NCBI GenBank assembly: GCA_016780775.1
Contig: JADHLI010000001.1
Location: forward strand, 182,762 to 246,761
Source: Alphaproteobacteria bacterium
GTDB lineage: Bacteria > Pseudomonadota > Alphaproteobacteria > Puniceispirillales > Puniceispirillaceae
DNA length: 64,000 nt
Direction of reading: 5' to 3'
This document shows, one piece after another, positions 38,670 to 47,999 of the stretch (positions are counted from its first letter, which is position 1; each line of letters begins with the position of its first letter). The notes beneath the pieces are model-generated. The model searched no databases. It saw only the letters and a program-made list of their open reading frames with translations, and was not told the DNA's origin. A program made the position numbers and the translations under genes.

Positions 38670-40016
38670 TCACTTGTCTGTGTCAAAAAAGCTTTGTTCT
38701 AGCCATTTTATAGAATAATCACCAGTTTGAATGGCGGGCGCATCCAGCAGGCGTTTATGCAACTCCAATGTTGTTGGAATAGGCTCAACCACAAATTCAT
38801 CTAACGCCAAACGTAAGCGTGCAAGGGCATGATCTCTGTCTCTGCCGTGCACAATCAGCTTGGCGATAAGGCTGTCATAGTAAGGCGGTATTTTGTAGCC
38901 GCTATATAAAATAGTGTCGACACGTACCCCAGACCCGCCAGCTGCGTGATAAAACTCAACTGTTCCCGGTGTTGGCACAAAGGTTTCTGGATGTTCAGCA
39001 TTAATCCGGCATTCAATGGCATGCCCGTTAAATTTGATATCTTTTTGCGTAAAGCTTAATTTCTTGCCACTAGCGATACGGATCTGCTCACGGACCAGAT
39101 CCACACCTGTAATAGCCTCGGTAATTGGGTGTTCTACCTGCAGGCGCGTATTCATCTCAATAAAGAAAAATGCGCCATCCTGATATAAAAACTCCATCGT
39201 GCCAACGCCCAGATAGCCCATCTGCTTGGTTGCTTTCGCGGCAATATCACCGATATTTGACCGCTCTTCTTCGCTCAAGGCAGGGGAGGGTGCTTCTTCA
39301 AACAGTTTTTGATGTCGGCGCTGAACCGAACATTCGCGCTCTCCCAAATGCACTGCATTACCGTATTTATCGGCGATTACCTGAACTTCGATATGGCGCG
39401 GATTATCCAGATAGCGCTCTAAATAGACAGTATCATCTCCAAAGGCGGCTTTGGCTTCAGACCGGGCAGACGAAAAAGCCTCTGCCAGATCATCGGCACT
39501 TGCGGCAACCTTCATGCCGCGCCCGCCGCCACCCGAAGCGGCTTTCACAAGCAACGGAAAGCCAATATCTTTGGCTAGCTTGGCAGCTTCATCAAGTGTG
39601 GCAACAGCGCCCGGTGATCCGGGTACTAGCGGCAGTCCTGCTACAGCGGCGGTAATTTTTGCTTGCACCTTATCGCCCATTTGCTGGATATGTTCAGGCT
39701 CTGGGCCAATAAAGGTCAGCCCATGAGCTTTTACAATTTTTGCAAAATCCGCATTTTCGGCCAGAAAACCAACCCCTGGATGTACTGCATCGCAACCTGT
39801 GACAGCCGCGGCAGAAATCAGATTAGGAATATTAAGATAGGAATTGGTGGCTGCAGGTGGGCCAATGCAAACGCTTTCATCTGCTAGTCTTACAGGCATC
39901 GATTCGGCATCTGCTGTGGAATGCACAACTACTGTTGGAATGCCCATTTCCTTGCAGGCGCGCAAAACGCGTAATGCAACATCTCCGCGGTTGGCAATAA
40001 GGATTTTTTTGAACAT
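38670..40016 (-). CDS. accC: Acetyl-CoA carboxylase, biotin carboxylase subunit
   Basis: FKKILIANRGDVALRVLRACKEMGIPTVVVHS, FIEMNTRLQVEHPITEAITGVDLVREQI. Confidence 0.97.
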   Translation of the reverse strand: MFKKILIANRGDVALRVLRACKEMGIPTVVVHSTADAESMPVRLADESVCIGPPAATNSYLNIPNLISAAAVTGCDAVHPGVGFLAENADFAKIVKAHGLTFIGPEPEHIQQMGDKVQAKITAAVAGLPLVPGSPGAVATLDEAAKLAKDIGFPLLVKAASGGGGRGMKVAASADDLAEAFSSARSEAKAAFGDDTVYLERYLDNPRHIEVQVIADKYGNAVHLGERECSVQRRHQKLFEEAPSPALSEEERSNIGDIAAKATKQMGYLGVGTMEFLYQDGAFFFIEMNTRLQVEHPITEAITGVDLVREQIRIASGKKLSFTQKDIKFNGHAIECRINAEHPETFVPTPGTVEFYHAAGGSGVRVDTILYSGYKIPPYYDSLIAKLIVHGRDRDHALARLRLALDEFVVEPIPTTLELHKRLLDAPAIQTGDYSIKWLEQSFFDTDK

Positions 40017-40018
40017 GA

Positions 40019-40516
40019 CTACTCTATAATGGCAAGGGGCTGATCAAATTCGATAGGCTGTGCATTGTCCACTAGCACCCGCGTTAATTTTCCGTCTGCA
40101 GGCGCGGTTATTGGGTTCATTACTTTCATCGCTTCGACGATAAACAAGGTTTGCCCTTTTTTGACCTGCTCGCCTTCTTTTGCAAATAGAGGCGCATCTG
40201 GTTCTGGGGCTAGGTAAACGGTGCCGACCATAGGCGATTTTAAAGCGCCCGGATGACCAGCAACATCGGTGTCTGCGTCACTGGCAGCAGCAGCTGGTGC
40301 ATCTGGCACGCCAGCAACTGCAGGGGCAGCTGGCATGGCCGCTGGGGCTGGCATCATCGCAGGCGCAGCCACGGTGCTACCGCGCGACAGCCTGATCGAG
40401 ATTTCTTCTGTTTCAAACTCAAGCTCAGTAAGGTTGCTTTCATCGAGAATGGCTGTCAGCCCTTTTACTAACTTTGTTTCTTCAGAGAATGTTTTACCTT
40501 TAGAAGAGGAGGCCAT
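40019..40516 (-). CDS. accB: Acetyl-CoA carboxylase biotin carboxyl carrier protein
   Basis: Biotinylation motif FIVEAMKVMNPITAPADGKL; Ala/Pro-rich linker. Confidence 0.96.
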   Translation of the reverse strand: MASSSKGKTFSEETKLVKGLTAILDESNLTELEFETEEISIRLSRGSTVAAPAMMPAPAAMPAAPAVAGVPDAPAAAASDADTDVAGHPGALKSPMVGTVYLAPEPDAPLFAKEGEQVKKGQTLFIVEAMKVMNPITAPADGKLTRVLVDNAQPIEFDQPLAIIE

Positions 40517-40555
40517 GGCGTTTCTTCATCCTGTCCGTTACGTAGTTACTAATCA

Positions 40556-41017
40556 CTAGCGTTTTACCGCCAGCTTTTCAGAAATACCGCGAATAGCTAA
40601 AAGGTAAGAATCGCGGCTAAATCCCTGAATAATTCCATCACATACTAACGACATATAGCTGTGATGACGAAAATTTTCGCGGGCTATTGTATTGCTGAGA
40701 TGAACTTCTATGCTTGGCCCTTCAAACAGCTCTACTGCGTCATAAAGCGCAACTGAGGTGTGGGAATATGCAGCAGCATTAATGATAAGCCCACGCGCAG
40801 GGTGTGGGCTGTTATCAAAGGCAGATTCTTGGATAGCGGTTACCATCTCACCTTCGATATTGGACTGAAACCAGCGCAGTGACAGCCCCATCTCATCGCA
40901 AAGCTCTGTGCAGGCAGCTTGAATATCATCCAGAGTGTCAGAGCCATAGATTTCGGGTGCACGCTTGCCTAGCATGTTCAGATTTGGGCCGTTCACTATC
41001 AGAAGATCTGTTTTCAT
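40556..41017 (-). CDS. aroQ: Type II 3-dehydroquinate dehydratase
   Basis: LIVNGPNLNMLGKRAPEIYGSDTL, FQSNIEGEMV, IINAAAYSHTSVALYDA, EVHLSN. Confidence 0.96.
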   Translation of the reverse strand: MKTDLLIVNGPNLNMLGKRAPEIYGSDTLDDIQAACTELCDEMGLSLRWFQSNIEGEMVTAIQESAFDNSPHPARGLIINAAAYSHTSVALYDAVELFEGPSIEVHLSNTIARENFRHHSYMSLVCDGIIQGFSRDSYLLAIRGISEKLAVKR

Positions 41018-41121
41018 CTTTTGTATCTGCCTGTAATATCTGCGTCTTCATTTGCGCCATTTAGCCGCGCGTATCAATTTGCCTTCGCGTCTTATAAAGC
41101 ATATTAGGCTCTGGTGTCACC

Positions 41122-41871
41122 TTAAGAATTTTTATCGGCCTGTGCTTGTTTTATCAAATTTAAAATTTCAGACTGGCTTATTGCTCCTGGGATAACATTA
41201 TCACCAATGATAAGAGCAGGGGTGCCGCGTAAATCAAAGGCAGAAGCAGCCTGTCTGGTACGGTTCAGGATAAAATCAGTGGCTGGGTCTGACATATCAC
41301 GTTGCAATTGCTGCCTATCTAGCCCCACTTTTTTTGTCATTCGGTCAATAGCACCTGCATCCAACTTCCCGCGCCATTCCATCATCTCTGCATGAAAGGC
41401 AGGAAACTTTCCCTGGCGCTGGGCAGCAATAGCGGCGCGCGCGCCCAAAACAGAACTCTCTGCTAAGATAGGAAATTCTTTGACTACCAGCCGCACAGAT
41501 GGCTCCTGTTCCAAAACAGCCATCAAATCTGGGAAAATGCGTTTGCAATAGCCGCAATTATAATCAGAAAACTCATAAATTGTGAGGCTGGCATCCTCAG
41601 CACCTATAAATGGGTCACCAGCATCATCTAGCACCATCGCCATTGCCGCTTGCTGGGCAGCTAGCGCTTCTGCCTGTGCTAGCTTTGTTAGCGCATCACG
41701 CAAGATATCTGGATTATTTTGAATGAATTTTTCTATCAGGATTTCGATTTCCTGTTTTTCAGCGGAGCCAAATTCAGCCTGCACGCTTTTCGGCAGTCCA
41801 AAGAGTGTCAACGAGAAGGCACAGAGCATCATCACAAAAAAAGCGGAAGCTTTGCTAGAATAGGTTTTCAT
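41122..41871 (-). CDS. DsbA-family thiol:disulfide oxidoreductase (Com1-like)
   Basis: Signal peptide; EFSDYNCGYCKRIFPDL CxxC motif; GTPALIIGDNVIPGA cis-Pro. Confidence 0.92.
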   Translation of the reverse strand: MKTYSSKASAFFVMMLCAFSLTLFGLPKSVQAEFGSAEKQEIEILIEKFIQNNPDILRDALTKLAQAEALAAQQAAMAMVLDDAGDPFIGAEDASLTIYEFSDYNCGYCKRIFPDLMAVLEQEPSVRLVVKEFPILAESSVLGARAAIAAQRQGKFPAFHAEMMEWRGKLDAGAIDRMTKKVGLDRQQLQRDMSDPATDFILNRTRQAASAFDLRGTPALIIGDNVIPGAISQSEILNLIKQAQADKNS

Positions 41872-41930
41872 CTCAATTCCTCAAAAAAGGCGCATCGCCA
41901 GATAGGGAGGGCCATGCATATTGTCTTTAT

Positions 41931-43313
41931 CTATTCAACAATCAATGGAACATCAAGGCTTAGCAGAATATCGCTTGCCCGGCTCCGCAGACTAACAGGA
42001 ATTTCCGTGCGCTCTAAGACCCGCCTAGCCAGTAGTACCGCTCGCGGCTTATCCCCATTTATAACCGCTTCTTCCGCTAGCAGGATGTCGGCATGTGATA
42101 ATTTTCCCAAACGGCCATAAGCGATGGCTAGTTGGCGCTTAATAAAGCCCCAATCAGGTTCTCCTTTTAAGGCAGATTCTAGAACGTTAACGGCATCTGC
42201 TAGCTGAGCTGGCTGGTTCGTAGAAATCAACGCACGTCCCAGACTTAGCGAGATTAGTGGGTCTGCTGGTCGCTTCGCCAGCGCAGCGCGATAGTAGCTA
42301 GCTGCTTTATCTGCCATCCCGCTAGATAGGTGAATGTCGCCTGCAAATTCCATAAACCACGGGTCGTCGGGACGGTCTTCCAATAGCGTTTTTATCGTAT
42401 CGCGGGCAGCACGCATCTCACCATACTGGTAATAAGCAATTGCTTTCGCATAAAGAGCTGTATCTGCCTCTATTGCTAAGGGTGTTTGCTCAGCCTCTGA
42501 GCGCGGCCAAACAACGTTAAAAGGCTTAGTTAAGGTCTGGCGCGGGGGATTTACATAGGCTGCTAGCTTGCTGACCAGCCGTTGCAATAGGCGCATATCT
42601 TGCTCGCTTATTTCTCTTATGCTGTCTTTATTGCGCGAGAGATGGTCATTAAAGGTTGCTAGCCTCTGCCCAGCGCCAGGGTGCGAGCTGTAATAGCTGG
42701 ATTGGCGACTTGTGGGTAGAGCGTTTTGCGCAGAAAGCCGGCGCATTACCTCAGCTAGGCCAAAGCTGGACACCCCTGTTTTATCCAGTAACTGCAAGGC
42801 CCATTCATCAGCTATAGATTCGTCCCGCCTAGAGGTTTTAAGGTAGTTGCGCTTGCCCGTATCCACGCCGCCAATAGCGAGGCCAAGAGCGGCATCTGGC
42901 GAACCAGCCGCTGCTGCCGCTGCTGCTGCAACAGTTGCCAATGCAGTTGCAAGGCCAGCTTCTTGGACCGCTTCACTGCGCAGCGGGACATGCTCCGCAG
43001 CCAGATGGCCAATCTCATGGGCAATCACCCCCAATATTTCTTCAGCCGAGCGTGCCTTTAGCAATAATCCGGAATGTAAATAAACCGTGCGTCCGCCAGC
43101 CACAAACGCATTATAGCTGGGATCAATAATAATCCTTATGATTATGCCGTCCTGTATGCCAGCTGCGTTTGCCATAGGTGCAGACAGGGCTTCAAATCCT
43201 GCTTCTAGCTCGCTATCGCGTATCATGCCACTTGCCCAGCTTGGTGCTGAAAAAGTTGATAGCAGCAAGAAAAAAAGCACAAAACAGGCGCGAATTTGCC
43301 GTATTCTTGTCAT
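41931..43313 (-). CDS. M48-family periplasmic metalloprotease with TPR region (BepA-like)
   Basis: Signal peptide; VIAHEIGHLAAEH zinc motif; C-terminal TPRs. Confidence 0.92.
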   Translation of the reverse strand: MTRIRQIRACFVLFFLLLSTFSAPSWASGMIRDSELEAGFEALSAPMANAAGIQDGIIIRIIIDPSYNAFVAGGRTVYLHSGLLLKARSAEEILGVIAHEIGHLAAEHVPLRSEAVQEAGLATALATVAAAAAAAAGSPDAALGLAIGGVDTGKRNYLKTSRRDESIADEWALQLLDKTGVSSFGLAEVMRRLSAQNALPTSRQSSYYSSHPGAGQRLATFNDHLSRNKDSIREISEQDMRLLQRLVSKLAAYVNPPRQTLTKPFNVVWPRSEAEQTPLAIEADTALYAKAIAYYQYGEMRAARDTIKTLLEDRPDDPWFMEFAGDIHLSSGMADKAASYYRAALAKRPADPLISLSLGRALISTNQPAQLADAVNVLESALKGEPDWGFIKRQLAIAYGRLGKLSHADILLAEEAVINGDKPRAVLLARRVLERTEIPVSLRSRASDILLSLDVPLIVE

Positions 43314-43528
43314 TTTCTGGTTTTATTCTCTTATTATTGCATAAAATTCTAAAAAAACTAAAAAAACAAAATTAAATTGCGTTTAGGATAATTGACATTT
43401 CGTTTAACAAATGATGTTGTGCATCGCGCATTAATGAATGCTGGTAACTTTGGGTTCAAATTAAAGTCTATTTATTTTTTATGGCATTATTATGCCTATT
43501 ACGAACGAAAAGTCGAAAAAGTGAGAAT

Positions 43529-44767
43529 ATGATGGGTATGTTAGCACAAATGGGGGAAGGGCGCAGTCAGGCAAAAAAAGCATTAAAGGTTTCCAAGCGA
43601 AGTGCGTTGCCACCTTTTTTAGCGCTTGATGTGATGCGTAAGGCCGGGGAGCTTTCCCAAGCGGGTGAAGATATCGTCCATCTCGAAGTTGGTCAGCCTT
43701 CTTCTGCTGCCCCGAAAGCGACAAGCAGTGCTCTGATTTCAGCCCTAGAGCAGACACCGACGCATGGTTATTCGGTAGCCTTTGGTGTGATGGGACTGCG
43801 CGCGCGATTAGCTCAGCATTATAGCGATTGGTATGATGTGCAGCCCCATACCGATAATATTGCCATCACTGTGGGGTCTTCGACGGCCTTTGCGCTGGCG
43901 TTTATGGCCGCTTTTGATGAAGGCGACAAAATTGCCCTGCCTACACCTGGCTATCCTGCTTATCGTAATTTAATGGAAGGTCTTGGCTTAGAGGCTGTGC
44001 CCCTTTCTGCAGGTCCAAATCAAGGTTGGCGGCCAATGCTGGCAGAGATGGAAAGCTGGGAGGCATTGCCAGACGGGCTGATGATTGCTAGCCCCTCTAA
44101 TCCGACTGGGGTGGTGTTATCAGATAGCGAACTCGCTGAAATTTGCCGCTGGTGTGATAAGAAAGGTGTGCGCCTTATCTCGGATGAGATTTATCATGGG
44201 CTGGTTTATGGCTGCCGTGCAGAAACTGCGCTGAACTACACCAAAAACGCGATAGTGATTAACAGCATGTCAAAATATTTTTCTATGACAGGTTGGCGTA
44301 TTGGCTGGATGATCTTGCCAGATGATCTGGTGAGTGCGGTGGAAAAGTTGGCACAAAACCTGTTTATTTCAGCCCCAACACCTAATCAAATTGCGGCCAT
44401 TGCGGCTTTTGATTGCACCGATGAGCTTGAGGCGCATTGTCAGCGATACGCCCAAAATCGGGAAATTTTAATGACAGGTCTGCCGCGTCAGATGATAGAG
44501 GGCGCTGCCCCATGTGATGGGGCATTTTATCTCTATGCCGATATCTCTCACTTTAGCGATGATGCGGTGAAATTTGCAGATAGTTTACTGGCACGCGAAG
44601 GGGTGGCGGTCACTCCTGGTGTTGATTTTGACCCTGATAATGGTCACCAGTATGTAAGGCTGTCATTTTCGGGTCGCACGCAAGATATGCATGAGGCATG
44701 CAAACGCATACACCAGTTTGTTGGTGATTTGAGCAGCAATGTTGCGGTTAAGCTAGCAGGGTTTTAA
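43529..44767 (+). CDS. Class I/II pyridoxal-phosphate aminotransferase
   Basis: IASPSNPTGVVLSDSELAEICRWC, VINSMSKYFSMTGWRIGWMI (PLP Lys), VRLSFSG; start at 43529 or 43532. Confidence 0.93.
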   Translation: MMGMLAQMGEGRSQAKKALKVSKRSALPPFLALDVMRKAGELSQAGEDIVHLEVGQPSSAAPKATSSALISALEQTPTHGYSVAFGVMGLRARLAQHYSDWYDVQPHTDNIAITVGSSTAFALAFMAAFDEGDKIALPTPGYPAYRNLMEGLGLEAVPLSAGPNQGWRPMLAEMESWEALPDGLMIASPSNPTGVVLSDSELAEICRWCDKKGVRLISDEIYHGLVYGCRAETALNYTKNAIVINSMSKYFSMTGWRIGWMILPDDLVSAVEKLAQNLFISAPTPNQIAAIAAFDCTDELEAHCQRYAQNREILMTGLPRQMIEGAAPCDGAFYLYADISHFSDDAVKFADSLLAREGVAVTPGVDFDPDNGHQYVRLSFSGRTQDMHEACKRIHQFVGDLSSNVAVKLAGF

Positions 44768-44802
44768 ATTAACTCTCCGAGTTTCCAAAAAATTGGATAA
44801 AG

Positions 44803-44832
44803 AAAAAAGCCAGAAAATTTCTGGCTTTTTTT
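44803..44832. terminator. Bidirectional Rho-independent terminator between convergent aminotransferase and rne genes
   Basis: aaaaaagccagaaaatttctggcttttttt: GCCAGA/TCTGGC stem flanked by A and T runs, functional on either strand. Confidence 0.9.
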
Positions 44833-44839
44833 ATGTTTT

Positions 44840-44869
44840 GCGCTTGTAAATATTGCGCTTGTAAATATT
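44840..44869. repeat. Perfect 15-bp tandem duplication immediately downstream of rne stop
   Basis: gcgcttgtaaatatt at 44840-44854 and 44855-44869; rne stop at 44873. Confidence 0.97.
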
Positions 44870-44872
44870 GCC

Positions 44873-47428
44873 CTACCGCGACCACCAGCCGCCTTTTTTG
44901 GTTTTTGGCACGTCACTATCATCAATATTGACGACTTTGATTTCAACCGAGCTTGCGGGCCCGCGCTCAGTACCGCTATCTGTATTTGCAGCAGAGCCTG
45001 TATCTGCTGCTGGAGCGGTTTTCGCTTTTGTAGCCTTTGTTGATTTCTTTGTAGCTTTGGCCTTTGTCTTTGGCGTTTTAGATGTCTTAGCCTTCGCAGA
45101 AGCGGTATCACCCTCTTCAGCGGCAGCCGCTTTCTTTGTTTTTGCCTTTGCGGCCTTTTTAGCTGGTTTTTTAGCTGCCTTCTTGCCGGCTTTCTGAGCC
45201 TTTGGCGCAGCTTTTTCATCATTAGCAGCAACAGCTGTATTTGCCTCACCGACATTTTGCTCAATCGCAGGTTCTGCTAAATCGCTACCCTGATTCTCGC
45301 TACCCTGATTCTCGTTGCCCTGATTCTCGTTGCTTTGAGCAGTAGTTTGGTCTGTATTGGCAGCTGCCTCATTATCACCAGAAGGGCGACGACGCCTGCG
45401 GGAACGGCGTGGTTTTTTCGTCTCTGTGCTGGGGCTCTCATCATTGGCTTCTGGCACTGCTGCGCCTTCGGCTTCATTCGGGCTGTTAGTTTCAACCGCC
45501 TGATTTTCATTTGTGATGTTTTCGTCTTCACCGCCGCGTCTTTTCCGCCTACGGCCCCCCCGTTTGCCTCTGCGGCGACGTTTTGGCTGTTCCTCATCCC
45601 CGTCTTCACCTACAGGTGGGCCATTACGTTCTTGATTCTGTTTTTGATGGGGCTCTAGCGGGTCACTCTGCTTATCATTGCGCTGGTCATTGCGCTGGTC
45701 ATTACGCTGGTCACTCTGCTTATCATTGCGCCGGTCATTACGCCTATCACCACGCCTATCATTACGCTGGTCATTACGCTGGTCATTTCGCTGGTCACTG
45801 CCACGTTGGCCATCAAACCGGTAATCAGCAGGCAACAGGCTAGCATCAGCTTCTATCAATATGGAAATGCCAAATTGGCTTTCTAGCTGGGCTAGGGAGG
45901 CACGTTTTTGGTTCAGGATATATAGCGCAACCTCACCATTTACAAAGATAGTGATATCCTTGTCTGGCACCCGGCGTGCTTCTTCTTCCACAATGCGCAG
46001 AATGTGCAAAGCAGAGGAATTAACTGAACGTACCCGGCCAGTACCCAAGCAATGCGGGCAGGACTGGGATACTGACTCCACCAAAGAAGGGCGCAAGCGT
46101 TGGCGTGACATCTCCAGCAAACCGAAATGTGAGATAGAGCCAACCTGTATGCGGGCGCGGTCGTGGCGCAACGCATCTTTCAAGCGCCGCTCTACCGCAT
46201 TTTGATTACGATTTTCATCCATATCAATGAAATCGATCACAATCAGGCCAGACAGATCGCGTAGCTTTAATTGCCGGCCAACCTCTTCTGCTGCTTCGAG
46301 ATTTGTTTTCAGTGCAGTTTCTTCGATATTGCGTTCACGTGTGGCTTTGCCAGAGTTTACATCGATAGCGACCAGCGCTTCTGTCTGGTTCAGTACCAGA
46401 TAGCCACCAGATTTCAGCGTCACTTCATTCTGGTGAATAGTATCTAATTGCGGCTCTACATTATTATGCTGGAACAGATGGGTTTGATCCTCATATTTCA
46501 CCACTCGTTTTGCGTGGCTTGGGATAAGCATCTTCATCTGTGCTTTTGCCGTCTTATAGGCATCCTCGCCTTCGACGAGCACTTCTTCAACATCATTGGT
46601 GTAAATATCGCGGATAGCACGTTTTACCAGCGAGCCTTCTTCATGGATAAGCGCTGGTGCTTCTGATTGCAGGGTGTTGGTTCTAATTTCATCCCACAAT
46701 TTAGATAGATAGGCGTAATCGCGCTTAATTTCAGTCTTTGTGCGTTTTGCACCTGCGGTTCGCACAATGACTGCCATGCCATCTGCGACATCTAGGTCAT
46801 TAACAATCGTCTTTAGCCGCTTACGATCTGCTACATTGGTGATTTTCCGGGATACCCCGCCAGAACGGCTGCTATTAGGCATCAGCACACAATAGCGCCC
46901 TGCCAACGAAATATAGGTAGTGAGTGCTGCGCCTTTGTTGCCGCGCTCTTCTTTGACAACCTGCACAAGCAGGATTTGCTTGCGGGAGATAACCTCTTGT
47001 ATTTTATAGCGGTGTAAGACAGCTGCGCTTGGCTTTGGGCTGTCATTATCTTCATCTTCCCCGCCTAAGGTCTCTGGTGCTGCATTACTAGCCTCAGGGG
47101 TGCTATCTTCACCTTCTTCATCGCCATTCTCTTCATCGGCGACCTGCTTGGTCTGTTCGACCAGTGCTTCTCTATCTTCAATTGGGATGCGGTAATAATC
47201 GGGGTGAATTTCGCTAAAAGCTAGGAAGCCCTGCCGATTGCCGCCATATTCAACAAACGCAGCTTGCAGAGATGGCTCAACCCTTGTGACGCGGGCTAGA
47301 TATACATTTCCTTTGAGTTGCTTAAAGCTGGTATTCTCGTAATCGAACTCTTCGATTTTGTTGCCATTCAGCAAAACAACCCGTGTTTCTTCGGGCTGAT
47401 GTGCATCTATCAGTAGTTTCTTGTTCAT
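44873..47428 (-). CDS. rne: Ribonuclease E/G with extended low-complexity C-terminal region
   Basis: KKLLIDAHQPEETRVVLLNGNKIEEFDYENTSFKQLKGNVYLARVTRVEPSLQAAFVEYGGNRQGFLAFSEIHPDYY; CPHCLGTG zinc-link. C-terminal RNDQ repeats and Ala/Lys-rich tail. Confidence 0.97.
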   Translation of the reverse strand: MNKKLLIDAHQPEETRVVLLNGNKIEEFDYENTSFKQLKGNVYLARVTRVEPSLQAAFVEYGGNRQGFLAFSEIHPDYYRIPIEDREALVEQTKQVADEENGDEEGEDSTPEASNAAPETLGGEDEDNDSPKPSAAVLHRYKIQEVISRKQILLVQVVKEERGNKGAALTTYISLAGRYCVLMPNSSRSGGVSRKITNVADRKRLKTIVNDLDVADGMAVIVRTAGAKRTKTEIKRDYAYLSKLWDEIRTNTLQSEAPALIHEEGSLVKRAIRDIYTNDVEEVLVEGEDAYKTAKAQMKMLIPSHAKRVVKYEDQTHLFQHNNVEPQLDTIHQNEVTLKSGGYLVLNQTEALVAIDVNSGKATRERNIEETALKTNLEAAEEVGRQLKLRDLSGLIVIDFIDMDENRNQNAVERRLKDALRHDRARIQVGSISHFGLLEMSRQRLRPSLVESVSQSCPHCLGTGRVRSVNSSALHILRIVEEEARRVPDKDITIFVNGEVALYILNQKRASLAQLESQFGISILIEADASLLPADYRFDGQRGSDQRNDQRNDQRNDRRGDRRNDRRNDKQSDQRNDQRNDQRNDKQSDPLEPHQKQNQERNGPPVGEDGDEEQPKRRRRGKRGGRRRKRRGGEDENITNENQAVETNSPNEAEGAAVPEANDESPSTETKKPRRSRRRRRPSGDNEAAANTDQTTAQSNENQGNENQGSENQGSDLAEPAIEQNVGEANTAVAANDEKAAPKAQKAGKKAAKKPAKKAAKAKTKKAAAAEEGDTASAKAKTSKTPKTKAKATKKSTKATKAKTAPAADTGSAANTDSGTERGPASSVEIKVVNIDDSDVPKTKKGGWWSR
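45660..45802 (-). repeat. Coding 12-bp minisatellite (RND[QRK] repeats) in rne
   Basis: Translates to QRNDQRNDQRNDRRGDRRNDRRNDKQSDQRNDQRNDQRNDKQSD; DNA repeats of tcattacgctgg-type 12-mers. Confidence 0.95.
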
Positions 47429-47999
47429 AAATTTGACTTTCTATGTTCTTGCGGTGCAGGGCATCTACGCAAGAAAGGTATGTTGACTGGCGCGCATGCG
47501 GAGCAGTCTTCGTGTTGCTGGCAATAGGGATAACATCAGCGATAGGCGTTGCTAGCGCGGCTGTGGAGCTGATGATATGCATTGATGGTGTGTTAAAGTT
47601 GGAAACAAACATCATTCTTGCCATAATTCTCTCAAAATCTCGCTTGGGCATTTAGTGTTTACAGGTAGCTTTTTGGATAAAAAGCTTTGCTTCTCTGTAA
47701 TTTACGCCCGTTTGAGGGTCATTTCTATCGGGCTTGTCGTAAGTTGCCTCAGCGATTTTTGGCGGTTTTGCACAACTACCGGAGGCGGCGAAGAGCCCGA
47801 GTTCAAAATTCTGACTTCACTATACAGTAAAAATCAGCTTTTCAAAATCATTTCATAATCTTGTCTATTTTTCTTTGTTAATTCGGGCTGGTCAGGTTGG
47901 CATGGCTGGTTTATTCTCGCACCCGACTAGAATGAAGCCGCCATCTGGTTTTAAGATACGCTTCGCTGGCGGCGCTGGCTTTGAAATATTTGTTTAGAA

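Noticed and set aside
39170-39655. 161-aa plus-strand ORF opposite accC
   Set aside because: Antisense of a highly conserved biotin carboxylase; open frame is a by-product of codon bias.
44764-45264. 166-aa Lys/Arg/Gln-rich minus-strand ORF
   Set aside because: Alternate frame of the low-complexity rne 3' end; repetitive codons stay open in other frames.
45583-45843. ORF of repeated HYAGH/AYHCAGH units
   Set aside because: Antisense translation of the RNDQ minisatellite in rne, not an independent gene.
47443-47655. 70-aa hydrophobic ORF in the rne/amiC gap
   Set aside because: No convincing Shine-Dalgarno and no recognisable family; lies in the likely rne leader on the opposite strand.
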